This document shows, piece after piece, positions 49,012 to 57,055 of a DNA stretch of 64,000 nt. Origin of the DNA: Verrucomicrobiia bacterium (lineage in GTDB: Bacteria; Verrucomicrobiota; Verrucomicrobiia; Verrucomicrobiales; Akkermansiaceae); assembly GCA_947462875.1 (NCBI GenBank), contig CANHQJ010000005.1, positions 1 to 64,000 of the forward strand. Reading direction: 5' to 3'. The number at the start of each line of letters is the position of its first letter. Position 1 is the stretch's first letter. The translations under genes were made by a program, and so were the position numbers. The notes beneath the pieces were generated by a model, which was not told where the DNA came from, ran no database searches, and saw nothing but the letters and a program-made list of their open reading frames with translations.

Positions 49012-50571
49012 GTGGATTCTTTCTCTATCGCCCAGGAAATCATTCGCGACGCCTGGCGGGCGGGCGTGCGGGAATTTGTGGTCTGCGCCGGGGCGCGCAA
49101 TGCCGCTCTCGTCGAGGTCATCGCTCAGGCGGAGCAAACCGGCGAGGTCAAGGTCTGGCGGCATTTTGAGGAACGCAGCGCCGGATTTTTCACGCTCGGA
49201 CGCTGCATACAGACGCGTCAGCCCTGCGCCGTGATCACCACCAGCGGCACCGCCGCCGCCGAGCTGCTGCCCGCCATGATCGAGGCGCATTACCAGCAAC
49301 GCCCGCTGCTCGCCATCACCGCCGATCGCCCCGCCGCCTTCCGCGGCACCGGCGCGCCCCAGGCCATCGAGCAGGTCGATTTGTTTCAACCCTACGCTCC
49401 CTGCGGCGATATCCCTTCGTGGTCCCGGCGCGGCCCCTGGCAGTGCAATGTGTCGCTGGAAGAGGAATTCAGCGTGTCCCCGTGCGATTTCCCCACTCCA
49501 AGCCCCCTGCCCGATTCCCCCAGCTCACCCGTGGCCGTGGGACCACTGGCGCGCTGGCTGCGCGAGGATCTCGATGCCGGACTGGTCGTCCTGCTCGGCG
49601 GTCTGGAAACCGAGGAACAAGAAGAAGTCTGGCACTTTCTCGATGCGATCCGCGTCCCCGTGCTGGCCGATGCCACCAGCGGGATGCGCGAGGCCCTCGG
49701 CCACCTCGGGTTGCCCGATGGCGATCGCCTGCTGCGCGATACCCCTCCGGGAAAAGTCCTGCGCATCGGCGACGTTCCGACTGGTCGGTTTTGGCGTGAC
49801 TTGGAGACCTTGACGGACACGCAAGTCTGGTCCATCACACGCACCGGCTTCTCCGGCCTGGCCCGCGAGAGTGGCGTGGTGGTCGGTCCCGCCCATCGTG
49901 TGATCAAGTCGCTGGGCCACCAGGAACGCATCGGCGATCCTCTGGAGTTTTTTGATCGGACCGCGCGGCGCGGAGCGCTCATCGATGAAACCCTGGAATC
50001 CCTGCCGGAAAGCGAACCTGGCTGGGTGCGCACGCTGTCCCAGTATGCCACGCTCGCCCACTCGCTTTTCCTCGGCAATAGCCTGCCCATCCGCGAGTGG
50101 AACTGGTTCGCCCAGCACCAGCGCCCCGTCACGCTCGTGCGTGCGAACCGTGGGGCGAATGGCATCGATGGCCAGCTCAGCACCTGGCTCGGTGCCAGCG
50201 CCCACGAGGAAAACGCCTGGGCCATCATCGGCGACCTCACCGCCCTCTACGATCTGGCTGCCCCGTTTCTGCTCCACTCCTGCGAACAACGCGGTCGGGT
50301 ATTGGTCATCCTCAACAATGGCGGCGGTCGCATTTTTGAGCGTCTGCCACGCCTCCAGCAAATGCAGGAGCACGCGCGGGAGCTGATGGTCAATCCACAC
50401 TCCCACGATTTCTCGCACTGGGCCGCGCAGTGGGGTCTGGACTACGTGCTCGCCAGGACACTGGATGATCTCGATGCCTTCGAGCCCGGCGAACGCATGG
50501 TGGTGCTGGAAGTCCGGCCCGATGCGCGGCAGACGGCGGATTTTTGGCAACTCTGGGACAAATTCCGCTGA
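49012..50571 (+). CDS. menD: 2-succinyl-5-enolpyruvyl-6-hydroxy-3-cyclohexene-1-carboxylate synthase
   Basis: MenD is a ThDP-dependent enzyme that condenses 2-oxoglutarate with isochorismate in menaquinone synthesis (cytoplasm). The 519-residue product is a little shorter than typical MenD. Key features are FVVCAGARNAAL (about 22-33, the substrate-side loop), HFEERSAGF (51-59, with Glu54 as the expected ThDP-activating residue), ITTSGTAAAELLPAMIEAHYQ, ITADRP, and the ThDP/Mg segment GDLTALYD...NNGGGRIFERLP (near residue 435). The start codon is GTG at 49012 (first residues VDSFSIAQEI). No better in-frame ATG exists before the conserved core, and the ribosome site is weak. Its stop overlaps the start of menH. 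It is divergent from the giant-gene array. Confidence 0.93.
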   Translation: MDSFSIAQEIIRDAWRAGVREFVVCAGARNAALVEVIAQAEQTGEVKVWRHFEERSAGFFTLGRCIQTRQPCAVITTSGTAAAELLPAMIEAHYQQRPLLAITADRPAAFRGTGAPQAIEQVDLFQPYAPCGDIPSWSRRGPWQCNVSLEEEFSVSPCDFPTPSPLPDSPSSPVAVGPLARWLREDLDAGLVVLLGGLETEEQEEVWHFLDAIRVPVLADATSGMREALGHLGLPDGDRLLRDTPPGKVLRIGDVPTGRFWRDLETLTDTQVWSITRTGFSGLARESGVVVGPAHRVIKSLGHQERIGDPLEFFDRTARRGALIDETLESLPESEPGWVRTLSQYATLAHSLFLGNSLPIREWNWFAQHQRPVTLVRANRGANGIDGQLSTWLGASAHEENAWAIIGDLTALYDLAAPFLLHSCEQRGRVLVILNNGGGRIFERLPRLQQMQEHARELMVNPHSHDFSHWAAQWGLDYVLARTLDDLDAFEPGERMVVLEVRPDARQTADFWQLWDKFR

Positions 50572-51302
50572 TGTCTGCGAGCCCCTCCACTCTCTGGTGC
50601 CTGCATGGCGCGGTCGGTGCCGCCGCCGATTGGTCGCCCTTCCGCAGCGCCTGGGAAAATGCCGGGCACGAGCTCCGCGCCGTCGATCTCTGGCGTTTTC
50701 TTGATTGTTGCCCGCGCTCACTGGCCGATACCGCTGTGTCGCTGAACGCGGAAGCAACGGGAAAAATCGAAAAAAACCTTCTGGTCGGATATTCCCTGGG
50801 TGGCCGCATCGCCCTCCATGCCTTGCTGGCAGAAAACTCCCCCTGGGACGCCGCCGTGATCATTTCCGCCCACCCCGGCTTGGAATCCGAAGAAGAAAAA
50901 ATCGAACGCAGAAAAAAAGATGCCGACTGGTCGGTAAAATGTCTTCATGGCGAGTGGGAAACCTTTCTCGGCGAGTGGCAGGAGCAGGGAATTTTGCAAG
51001 GAAGCGCCATCAGCGACCGCACCCCACTGCGCCTGCGTCGCAAGGAAATCGCCCGCAGTTTCCTCGACTGGTCGCTGGGTGCGCAAGACAACCTCTGGCC
51101 GCTGCTTCCGCACATCAAGATCCCCGTGCTCTGGCTCACGGGGGAGAACGATGAAAAATTCACCGCTCTCGCGAGCCGCGCCTGCCCGCTCCTGCCCCAG
51201 GCCCGGCACCGGATCATCGCCGGATGCGGTCACCGCCTGCCCTGGGAACAGCCGCAAGCGTTTCTGCAGGTCATGGCGGATTGGAGCAAGGATTTGAGAT
51301 AA
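50571..51302 (+). CDS. menH: 2-succinyl-6-hydroxy-2,4-cyclohexadiene-1-carboxylate synthase (alpha/beta hydrolase)
   Basis: MenH removes pyruvate from the MenD product to give SHCHC. The 243-residue protein has the oxyanion-side HG motif (residues 12-13), the nucleophile elbow GYSLGGRIA with Ser75, HPGLESEEE...RRKKDADW (a MenH hallmark), Asp194 in GENDEKF and His221 in GCGHRLPWE. The ATG at 50571 shares its A with the TGA stop of menD, so translational coupling is likely. A TTG nine codons upstream is possible but unnecessary. Confidence 0.9.
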   Translation: MSASPSTLWCLHGAVGAAADWSPFRSAWENAGHELRAVDLWRFLDCCPRSLADTAVSLNAEATGKIEKNLLVGYSLGGRIALHALLAENSPWDAAVIISAHPGLESEEEKIERRKKDADWSVKCLHGEWETFLGEWQEQGILQGSAISDRTPLRLRRKEIARSFLDWSLGAQDNLWPLLPHIKIPVLWLTGENDEKFTALASRACPLLPQARHRIIAGCGHRLPWEQPQAFLQVMADWSKDLR

Positions 51303-51307
51303 CAAAC

Positions 51308-51343
51308 AAAAAAAGCCCCGTCACTCGCAAGCGAGGACGGGGC
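51308..51343 (-). terminator. Rho-independent terminator of the DUF6941-like gene
   Basis: Arms GCCCCGTC (51315-51322) and GACGGGGC (51336-51343) with an inner CTCGC/GCGAG pair form a bulged hairpin. On the minus strand it is followed by seven T residues (51314-51308). It lies between convergent genes; on the plus strand no T-run follows, so it mainly serves the minus-strand gene. Confidence 0.85.
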
Positions 51344-51368
51344 CGGGGGTAAGTGGTGAAAAAGAATG

Positions 51369-51779
51369 TTACGCAGGTTGAGCGATGTCAGCCTGGCTGA
51401 TCACGCGGAGCGGCACGCGCACCAAAACATTGCCATCGAAACGGATGTCAAAGTGGTACACGCCAGCCTTCGCCACCGTGCCTTGCAGAGGAGTGATGAG
51501 GTTTTGTGTGGAGAAACCGGGAGTTCCTTCCGGCATATTCACCTGCATGTCGGACTCTTCCTGGGTGTTTTCCGCAGGAGCTTCGGCGTCATCGACCAAC
51601 AGGATCGAGAACTTGTGACTGCCGTGATCGGCAGCGGTGAAGCTGAAACGCAGTGCCAGATTGCAGGCGAAGCGAGCGGGGAAACTTTGGGCGACGATCG
51701 CGTCAAAAGCTCCGAGAACATTGAGTTTGCCTTGATTTTCGACGGCAGTATCACATAGGGTTGCAACGAGTAATTCCAT
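51369..51779 (-). CDS. small DUF6941-like protein of unknown function
   Basis: The 136-residue product begins MELLVATLCDTAVENQGKLN, followed by VLGAFDAI, FPARFACNLALRFSFTAAD and GSHKFSILLVDDAEA. This matches my memory of the widespread DUF6941 family of about 130-residue cytoplasmic proteins with a beta-rich fold; no function is established. An in-frame ATG 12 codons upstream is possible, but the MELL start is the family-typical one. It ends with VYHFDIRFDGNVLVRVPLRV. It is a single-gene transcription unit with its own terminator, convergent with menH. Confidence 0.75.
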   Translation of the reverse strand: MELLVATLCDTAVENQGKLNVLGAFDAIVAQSFPARFACNLALRFSFTAADHGSHKFSILLVDDAEAPAENTQEESDMQVNMPEGTPGFSTQNLITPLQGTVAKAGVYHFDIRFDGNVLVRVPLRVISQADIAQPA

Positions 51780-51824
51780 AACACCGTTAGTTTGGGCGAA
51801 CTTTCCCCATCGCACAACACAAAA

Positions 51825-51852
51825 AATCTAACGAATTTGGCAAATTTGTCAT
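51825..51852 (-). promoter_or_regulatory. candidate promoter of the DUF6941-like gene
   Basis: On the minus strand ATGACA (51852-51847) and TAGATT (51830-51825) are 16 bp apart, an imperfect sigma-70-like pair about 46 bp upstream of the ATG. Confidence 0.35.
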
Positions 51853-52178
51853 AGCGCCAGCAGCCCTGTCCACGATGCTGTGGAGCGTGCCTGCTGTTTT
51901 AAAGGAAATATCCCTTGCGCCTTTTCCCCGGAAGGCGTATCGACGGTGCATGCGTTTTCGCAATTTCCATTCGTAATTGACAAGACTTTCTCCGGCGATT
52001 CCCGGGTGTGAGGTGGCATGGTTCCCCTTTTCTCCTGACGAATGCCGGTCGACGAATGTCTTTTCCGCAACCTTGTGCATCCCCTACGGATCACGGCTTG
52101 CGGATGTTTTCCTGATTCACGCGCACCCGAGTGATGCGCGCGATCGATTCAACAAAAAATTTACGAATTAGAAATACT
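51853..52178. other. non-coding gap of about 330 bp
   Basis: I see no convincing gene here. A minus-strand open frame of 97 codons (52080-51787) has no recognisable features and runs across the promoter of the neighbouring gene. The gap should contain the promoter of the downstream PcfJ-domain gene, but no clear -35/-10 pair was found. Confidence 0.5.
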
Positions 52179-53489
52179 ATGAATACCGTACTTGGTTCTC
52201 AGGAACCGGGGCGCATCGTCGGAAACGCAACGCAAGCCGCATGGATCATCGTGCAGGTGGCGCGTCGCGAGCGATGGGTCGCCCGAACTGTGAATAACCC
52301 GATCTTGCGGAAGCAATGCCGCCTGGTGGGGAGAAACCTGCGTGGTGCCGAGGATTGGCAGCGCCCGATGCAACCATTGCTCGCCCGACTGGTGAAAGTC
52401 CTCGCTGAGCAAACTCGCATCTGGGAGAAGGTGCCGGTGTGGCGTCATCCCATCGTGCCGATTCTGGTGCGCATGTGCGCCTATGAAACGCACTGGATCC
52501 GCGCCCCGGAAGAGTGGCAGGCGCCGCAACAAGAGGACGTGAAAACCATCATGCGCTCGCTGGTGGCTCATTTGTTTGTGCGTTATCCGGTGGCGGATTT
52601 CCTCTACCACGCGTGGCAGGTGCGTGGTGACTTGCGCTGGCGCGAACGCGATTGGTTTGTGCAACTGGCGCAAGGGGCCTCGTGGCGCGATTTGCAAGGA
52701 TTGCCCCGCACGATCAGCCGGCGCGCCTTGCACGAATGCGCGCGCGCACCGGAGGATCTGAGCATCGCGCAGGGCTTGCGCTGGGGGCAAGTGCTGGCCA
52801 GCGGCGGCGGGCCTCGCCTCGCGCGCGAGGTGGTGAGAAGTCGCATGGCGCATGACATGACGCACGACGCGTGGTGGTCGCGCCTCATCCAGAAATTTGC
52901 GGCGGCGGGAGAAACGTCCGCGCGTTCGTATGGGCTGGTGGCGGATCTGTTCGTCGAGATGTTTCATCAGGAGCAGCAAGGTCCTGTGGAGCGATTGCTG
53001 GCATTGCCGATGAAAGAACTCATCGCCCATGCGTGGAAATACTGGCGCGATGCCGCAGCGGCCTTGTCCGTGCATTTGCCGGAATGGCAGCAACGCAGCG
53101 TCACGCATCCGGAGTGCCGCCAGCAATTGAGCAGCCTGATGCGGCAGTGCTGGCATCCGATGATCCCCCGCTCCTTGCAGCGAAGCTATCCCGTGCGCAT
53201 GGGCGTCATTTCGCTGCGCGAGTTGACCAGCGCGGCGGAACTGATCGCGGAAGGTCGGGAAATGCGGCATTGTGTGGCGAGGTATGCGAGCGTCTGTCTG
53301 CGCAAGGGGAGTTCGATCTTTTCCCTCATCATCCATCGTGCGGGTGAGGAAGAAAGGCTGACGGTGGAAGTCTGCCGCGAAACGCGAAAAGTCAAAGAGA
53401 TCAAGGGCCGCTGGAACCGACAACCCAGTCCACAAGCGTGGACCTGTCTGGAACAATGGACCTATGAGAGCGGCTGTTTTGTCGCCTGA
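52179..53489 (+). CDS. PcfJ-domain protein of unknown function
   Basis: The 436-residue product has a PcfJ-like C-terminal domain (about 345-430). It contains LTSAAELIAEGREMRHCVAR, YASVCLRKGSSIFSLIIHR, ERLTVEVCRETRKVKEIKGR and NRQPSPQAW; the (M)-x-H/N-C-V-x-x-Y core and the K-G-R/K-x-N-R finish are typical. The name comes from a gene of the enterococcal conjugative plasmid pCF10, but the biochemical role is unknown and most homologues are chromosomal. The N-terminal 340 residues are helical and rich in Arg, Trp and Gln, with no recognised domain. An ATG 16 codons upstream is possible; neither start has a strong ribosome site. No mobilisation genes are nearby. It ends 25 bp from the convergent glgB. 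Confidence 0.75.
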   Translation: MNTVLGSQEPGRIVGNATQAAWIIVQVARRERWVARTVNNPILRKQCRLVGRNLRGAEDWQRPMQPLLARLVKVLAEQTRIWEKVPVWRHPIVPILVRMCAYETHWIRAPEEWQAPQQEDVKTIMRSLVAHLFVRYPVADFLYHAWQVRGDLRWRERDWFVQLAQGASWRDLQGLPRTISRRALHECARAPEDLSIAQGLRWGQVLASGGGPRLAREVVRSRMAHDMTHDAWWSRLIQKFAAAGETSARSYGLVADLFVEMFHQEQQGPVERLLALPMKELIAHAWKYWRDAAAALSVHLPEWQQRSVTHPECRQQLSSLMRQCWHPMIPRSLQRSYPVRMGVISLRELTSAAELIAEGREMRHCVARYASVCLRKGSSIFSLIIHRAGEEERLTVEVCRETRKVKEIKGRWNRQPSPQAWTCLEQWTYESGCFVA

Positions 53490-53514
53490 TGAGACTGTTT
53501 CCGCCTCCCTGGCC

Positions 53515-55506
53515 TCAGCCCTTTTTCCGCCAGACGAGGGCGGTGCGGCTGGGGAGGTAGAGTTTCATGATGCCGTAGCCGTTCGCGTTCGCTTTGACTT
53601 CGCAGACCTGCCCGGCCTCGACGCGGCCGTGACCGTCGAAGGGCGTGGCATCGCTGTCCAACACAAGCTGCCAGGTTCCGGCGGGCACGTGCAGTTCCCA
53701 ATCGACGAGCGACTGGTGGCCATGAAAGTTGAAGGCAAACAGCAGATCGCCGCGCTTCCAGACGAGGGTTTTGTCGGCATTGTGCTCGGCGATCATGTCG
53801 CAAGAGGCGTTCATCCATGCCGCATCGCCCAGCAATTTCATCATCGCCCCATCGAAGTCGCCCAGGGCTTGGAAACGCAGGTCCGCGCGGTCGCGCAGGC
53901 TCCAGAGGCGGCGGGCATGAGTGTAGGACCAGCCATTGCCCTCGCGCGGGAAATCAATCCACTCGGGATGGCCGAATTCATTTCCCATGAAATTCAGGTA
54001 ACCATGCCCGGCGGTGCCCAGCGTGGCGAGGCGCGCCATTTTGTGCAGGGCGATGGCGCGCTCCACCCGCAGGTCGCCGGAGCCGCGGTGCATCGAGTGA
54101 TAGATCGAGTCATCGGTGAGGGCGAAGAGGAAGGACTTGCCGCCGACCATCGCCTGGTCGTGGCTTTCCACGTAGCTGATCACACGTTCATCGGCACGGC
54201 GTCCGGTGAGCTCGCCCCAGATCCAGCCCATGTGCCAATCTTCCTCGCGGATGTCCTCGGCGCACTTGAACCACATGTCGGGAATGCCCATGGCGAGCCG
54301 ATAGTGAAAGCCACAGCCCCCCTGCTCGCGCGGCGCGCAGAGCCCGGGCAAGCCGCTCACGTCTTCCGCGATCGCCAGCGAGCCGGGTTTCCACTCGTCC
54401 ATGAGCTGCGTGGCGAGTGTGAGGTAGGTGAGGGCGTCTTCATCGGTGCGACCGTGGAAATAATCATCGTAGCTGCCGAAGCCCGCGCCGAAGCCGTGAT
54501 CGTAGTAGAGCATGGAGGTCACGCCATCGAAGCGGAAGCCATCGAACCGGAACTCTTCCAGCCAGTAGCGGATGTTCGAGAGCAGGAAGTGGCGGACCTG
54601 TGGCTTGGCGTAGTCGAAACAGCGCGAGTCCCAGATATCGTGATTCCCGCGTGGTCCATCGTGAAAAAACTGATAGGGCGTGCCATCGTAGCAGGAAATG
54701 CCCTCGACTTCATTTTTCACCGCATGCGAATGGACCAGATCCATGATCACTTGCAGACCCATGCCGTGCGCGGCATCAACCAGTTCCTTGAGTTCATTCG
54801 CGGTGCCGAAGCGCGAGCTCGGCGCGAAAAACGAGCCGACGTGATAGCCGAAGGAGCCGTAGTAGGGGTGTTCCTGCACGGCCATGAGTTGCAGCGTGTT
54901 GTATCCGGCCCCGACGATGCGCGGCAACATGTGCTGGCGGAACTCCACCCAGGTCGAGACTTTTCCCTCCTCGGAGGACATGCCCACATGTGCCTCATAG
55001 ATCACGGGTGGCGCGTTGAGAGCAGGCGTCCGGTGTTTCCACTCATAGGCGGGCTCTTCCCAGATTTGCGCGGTGAAGGTCAATGTCTGCTCATCCTGCA
55101 CCACCCTGCGCCCCCAGGCCGGAAGCCTGTCGCCTTGGCCGCCGTGCCAGTGCATGCGCACGCGATAGTGCTGGCCGTGAAGCAGAGCGGTAGCGGGCAA
55201 TGTCAGTTCCCAGCAGCCATCGCCGATGGACTGCGCCTGATAAGTGGGGGACTCCTGCCATTGCGAAAAATCACCGACCAGGAACAGCGCCTGCGCGTGC
55301 GGGGCCCAGTCGCGATAGACCCACGATCCGTCAGCGGCGCGGTGCAGCCCGAAGTACTGATGCCCCTGCGCGTAGTCCGCCAGCGAAGGACCGCAGGCCG
55401 CGGCGGTGCGAGCCGCGCGGGCCTGCCGTTCCTCAAACACCGCCCGCCACGGGTCCAGCCAAGTGTCTGCGGTAAAGTCAAGAAGCGGAGCACCGGAGCG
55501 TTTCAT
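53515..55506 (-). CDS. glgB: 1,4-alpha-glucan branching enzyme, eukaryotic-like GH13_8 type
   Basis: This enzyme makes alpha-1,6 branches in glycogen. The 663-residue protein has an N-terminal CBM48-like part (YRDWAPHAQALFLVGDFSQW, about 65-85), the (beta/alpha)8 GH13 barrel and a C-terminal beta domain ending TALVWRKKG. Catalytic residues are Asp327 (FRFDGVTSM, nucleophile), Glu381 (IAEDVSG, acid/base) and Asp450 (ESHDQAMVG). The stretches YGSFGYHVGSFFAPSSRFG, DLVHSHAVKNEVEG, FHDGPRGNHDIWDSR and GFHYRLAMGIPDMW resemble animal/plant branching enzymes far more than the classical bacterial GlgB. The ATG at 55506 is preferred over a TTG two codons upstream. No other glycogen gene is in the window. 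Confidence 0.93.
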   Translation of the reverse strand: MKRSGAPLLDFTADTWLDPWRAVFEERQARAARTAAACGPSLADYAQGHQYFGLHRAADGSWVYRDWAPHAQALFLVGDFSQWQESPTYQAQSIGDGCWELTLPATALLHGQHYRVRMHWHGGQGDRLPAWGRRVVQDEQTLTFTAQIWEEPAYEWKHRTPALNAPPVIYEAHVGMSSEEGKVSTWVEFRQHMLPRIVGAGYNTLQLMAVQEHPYYGSFGYHVGSFFAPSSRFGTANELKELVDAAHGMGLQVIMDLVHSHAVKNEVEGISCYDGTPYQFFHDGPRGNHDIWDSRCFDYAKPQVRHFLLSNIRYWLEEFRFDGFRFDGVTSMLYYDHGFGAGFGSYDDYFHGRTDEDALTYLTLATQLMDEWKPGSLAIAEDVSGLPGLCAPREQGGCGFHYRLAMGIPDMWFKCAEDIREEDWHMGWIWGELTGRRADERVISYVESHDQAMVGGKSFLFALTDDSIYHSMHRGSGDLRVERAIALHKMARLATLGTAGHGYLNFMGNEFGHPEWIDFPREGNGWSYTHARRLWSLRDRADLRFQALGDFDGAMMKLLGDAAWMNASCDMIAEHNADKTLVWKRGDLLFAFNFHGHQSLVDWELHVPAGTWQLVLDSDATPFDGHGRVEAGQVCEVKANANGYGIMKLYLPSRTALVWRKKG

Positions 55507-55913
55507 AGGCAAAGCATACGCGCTTTATCCCACGCTCACAATCAAAAGATGAGGAAAGGAGCCGGTGACCCTTTTGCGCTCATTACCCATTTTCGCGCAA
55601 TCAGTAAGCTAGCACCAACGACGTTTATGAATCGAGGCGCTTCCCAGGACGCTAACGACCCGATGCCATCCCAGCGGGAGGAAAGAAGGCTGCCGGTGGT
55701 CGAGCGAGGCACGCTTACCTTACACGCGACGATAGAGCGGAATCACAACAACCGTTAGGCTAACAGTCAGGACGCCTTGTTTTTGTTGTTGTCACTTGAC
55801 GGATCGAACGATCTGGACAAGCCTTCCCTGCGCAATGATGACTCCTTATTCCCACACTGCGAACGCACGACAGATCATGCGTGCCACGTCTTTTCCCTCT
55901 CTTCCGATGAAAC
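55507..55913. other. non-coding gap of about 400 bp
   Basis: No supported gene is present. A 43-codon ATG frame (55627-55758) has no recognisable features. A GATCG-AA-CGATC palindrome lies at 55802-55813 inside CTTG...CAAG, upstream of the YedI-like gene. The promoters of the divergent glgB and YedI-like genes must lie here, but none is clear. Confidence 0.5.
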
Positions 55914-55921
55914 AAGGAGGT
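55914..55921 (+). promoter_or_regulatory. strong Shine-Dalgarno site of the YedI-like gene
   Basis: AAGGAGGT ends 5 bp before the ATG at 55927 and fixes that start over an open frame extending 50 codons further upstream. It is the only near-perfect Shine-Dalgarno sequence I noticed in front of a gene in this window. Confidence 0.85.
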
Positions 55922-55926
55922 CCCTC

Positions 55927-56892
55927 ATGACCTCAGGGTTTTTCTCATTGCTGGATGACATTGCTGCGATTGCGAAAATGGCAGCAACGTCGATCGATGA
56001 CGCCAGTGCATTGGCCGCAAAGGCGGGAAGCAAAGCTGCTGGCATTGTGATAGATGATGCCGCCGTCACACCGCGCTACGTCGTAGGTCTTGCCGCGCAA
56101 CGCGAGCTGCCCATTATCGCGAAGATCGCGAGGGGCTCGCTGAAGAATAAATTGGTGATCCTTCTTCCCGGAGCGCTGGCACTGAGCTTGCTGGCACCAT
56201 GGGTGATCACGCCGCTGTTGATGGTGGGCGGAGCGTTTCTGTGCATGGAGGGCTTTCACAAGGTCATGGATCTCATACGCCCTCATGACAAAGCAATATC
56301 GGCCGATGATGCGGCGCCGCTGAGCGCGGCCGAGATCGAGCGCGTGCAAGTGGCGAGCGCTGTGAGGACTGACTTGATTCTCTCTGCGGAAATCATGGCC
56401 ATTACACTTGCCGGAATTTCCGCATCACCGCTCTGGATGCAAGCTTTTGTGTTAGCGTTGGTGGGCATAGGAATGACCGTAGTGGTCTATGGCGTGGTGG
56501 CGGTCATCGTGAAAGCCGATGATGCAGGCGTTGCCATGGCAAAGTCCCCCAAGGGAATTGTCCGCATCACCGGGCGTTCACTCGTGATGGGCATGCCGCA
56601 TTTTTTGAAAATTCTCAGTCTGATAGGGATGATTGCCATGCTCTGGGTGGGCGGCGGGATTATGATTCACGGCTTGCACGAATTAGGGTTTCATGGCCCC
56701 GAGGACGCGGTGAAAGAAGCCGCTGCCGCCTTCGCCCGTCTCATTCCTGTGGCCAGTGCCTTCATGAATTGGCTGGGCGCCGCAGCGATTGCCGCAATTC
56801 TCGGCGTCATTCTGGGAGGTCTCGTCGATAGGCTGACGAAATACGTCATTACGCCGCTCTGGGAGCGTTTGAGACCAAAAAGCCGAGGTTGA
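55927..56892 (+). CDS. DUF808/YedI-like inner-membrane protein
   Basis: The 321-residue product matches the DUF808 (YedI) family: FSLLDDIAAIAKMAATSIDD at the N-terminus, then AAGIVIDDAAVTPRYVVGL, RELPIIAKIARGSLKNKL and the hydrophobic PWVITPLLMVGGAFLCMEG. About four to six membrane segments are expected, in residues of roughly 72-108, 150-195, 228-252 and 283-305. The C-terminus (DRLTKYVITPLWERLRPK) is basic. The function of the family is not established. It stands as a single gene with a strong ribosome site, unlike its neighbours. Confidence 0.88.
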   Translation: MTSGFFSLLDDIAAIAKMAATSIDDASALAAKAGSKAAGIVIDDAAVTPRYVVGLAAQRELPIIAKIARGSLKNKLVILLPGALALSLLAPWVITPLLMVGGAFLCMEGFHKVMDLIRPHDKAISADDAAPLSAAEIERVQVASAVRTDLILSAEIMAITLAGISASPLWMQAFVLALVGIGMTVVVYGVVAVIVKADDAGVAMAKSPKGIVRITGRSLVMGMPHFLKILSLIGMIAMLWVGGGIMIHGLHELGFHGPEDAVKEAAAAFARLIPVASAFMNWLGAAAIAAILGVILGGLVDRLTKYVITPLWERLRPKSRG

Positions 56893-57055
56893 CAGCTGTC
56901 CCTTCAGGATGCGGGAATGTGGGGGATGGCATGCCATTCGGGTCAGCGTGTCGGCTTCCCTGATGGCACGACAGGTAGAATGTAGCGGAAAAAGGTCACG
57001 GGGTATCTGCTTTCGCGCTTGGATTCGTGAGGGATCGGCGGCATTCTGCGGCGGC

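Noticed and set aside
48738-49121. 128-codon N-terminal extension of the 3462-aa giant into menD
   Set aside because: It would bury the signal peptide conserved at 48737 in all four giants, and it overlaps the menD start on the other strand.
51787-52080. 97-codon minus-strand frame upstream of the DUF6941-like gene
   Set aside because: No domain, no ribosome site, and it spans the likely promoter.
53464-55758. 764-codon plus-strand frame opposite glgB
   Set aside because: The minus strand carries a full branching enzyme with all catalytic motifs. The opposite frame is open because of high GC at codon positions and shows no recognisable motifs.
55627-55758. 43-codon small frame between glgB and the YedI-like gene
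   Set aside because: It has GGGAGG-like bases only inside the frame, no signal or domain, and nothing to support expression.
56909-57055. 49-residue N-terminal extension of the RlmM-like protein
   Set aside because: The sequence is Cys/Arg-rich and not protein-like for this family; the conserved part starts at or after 57056.
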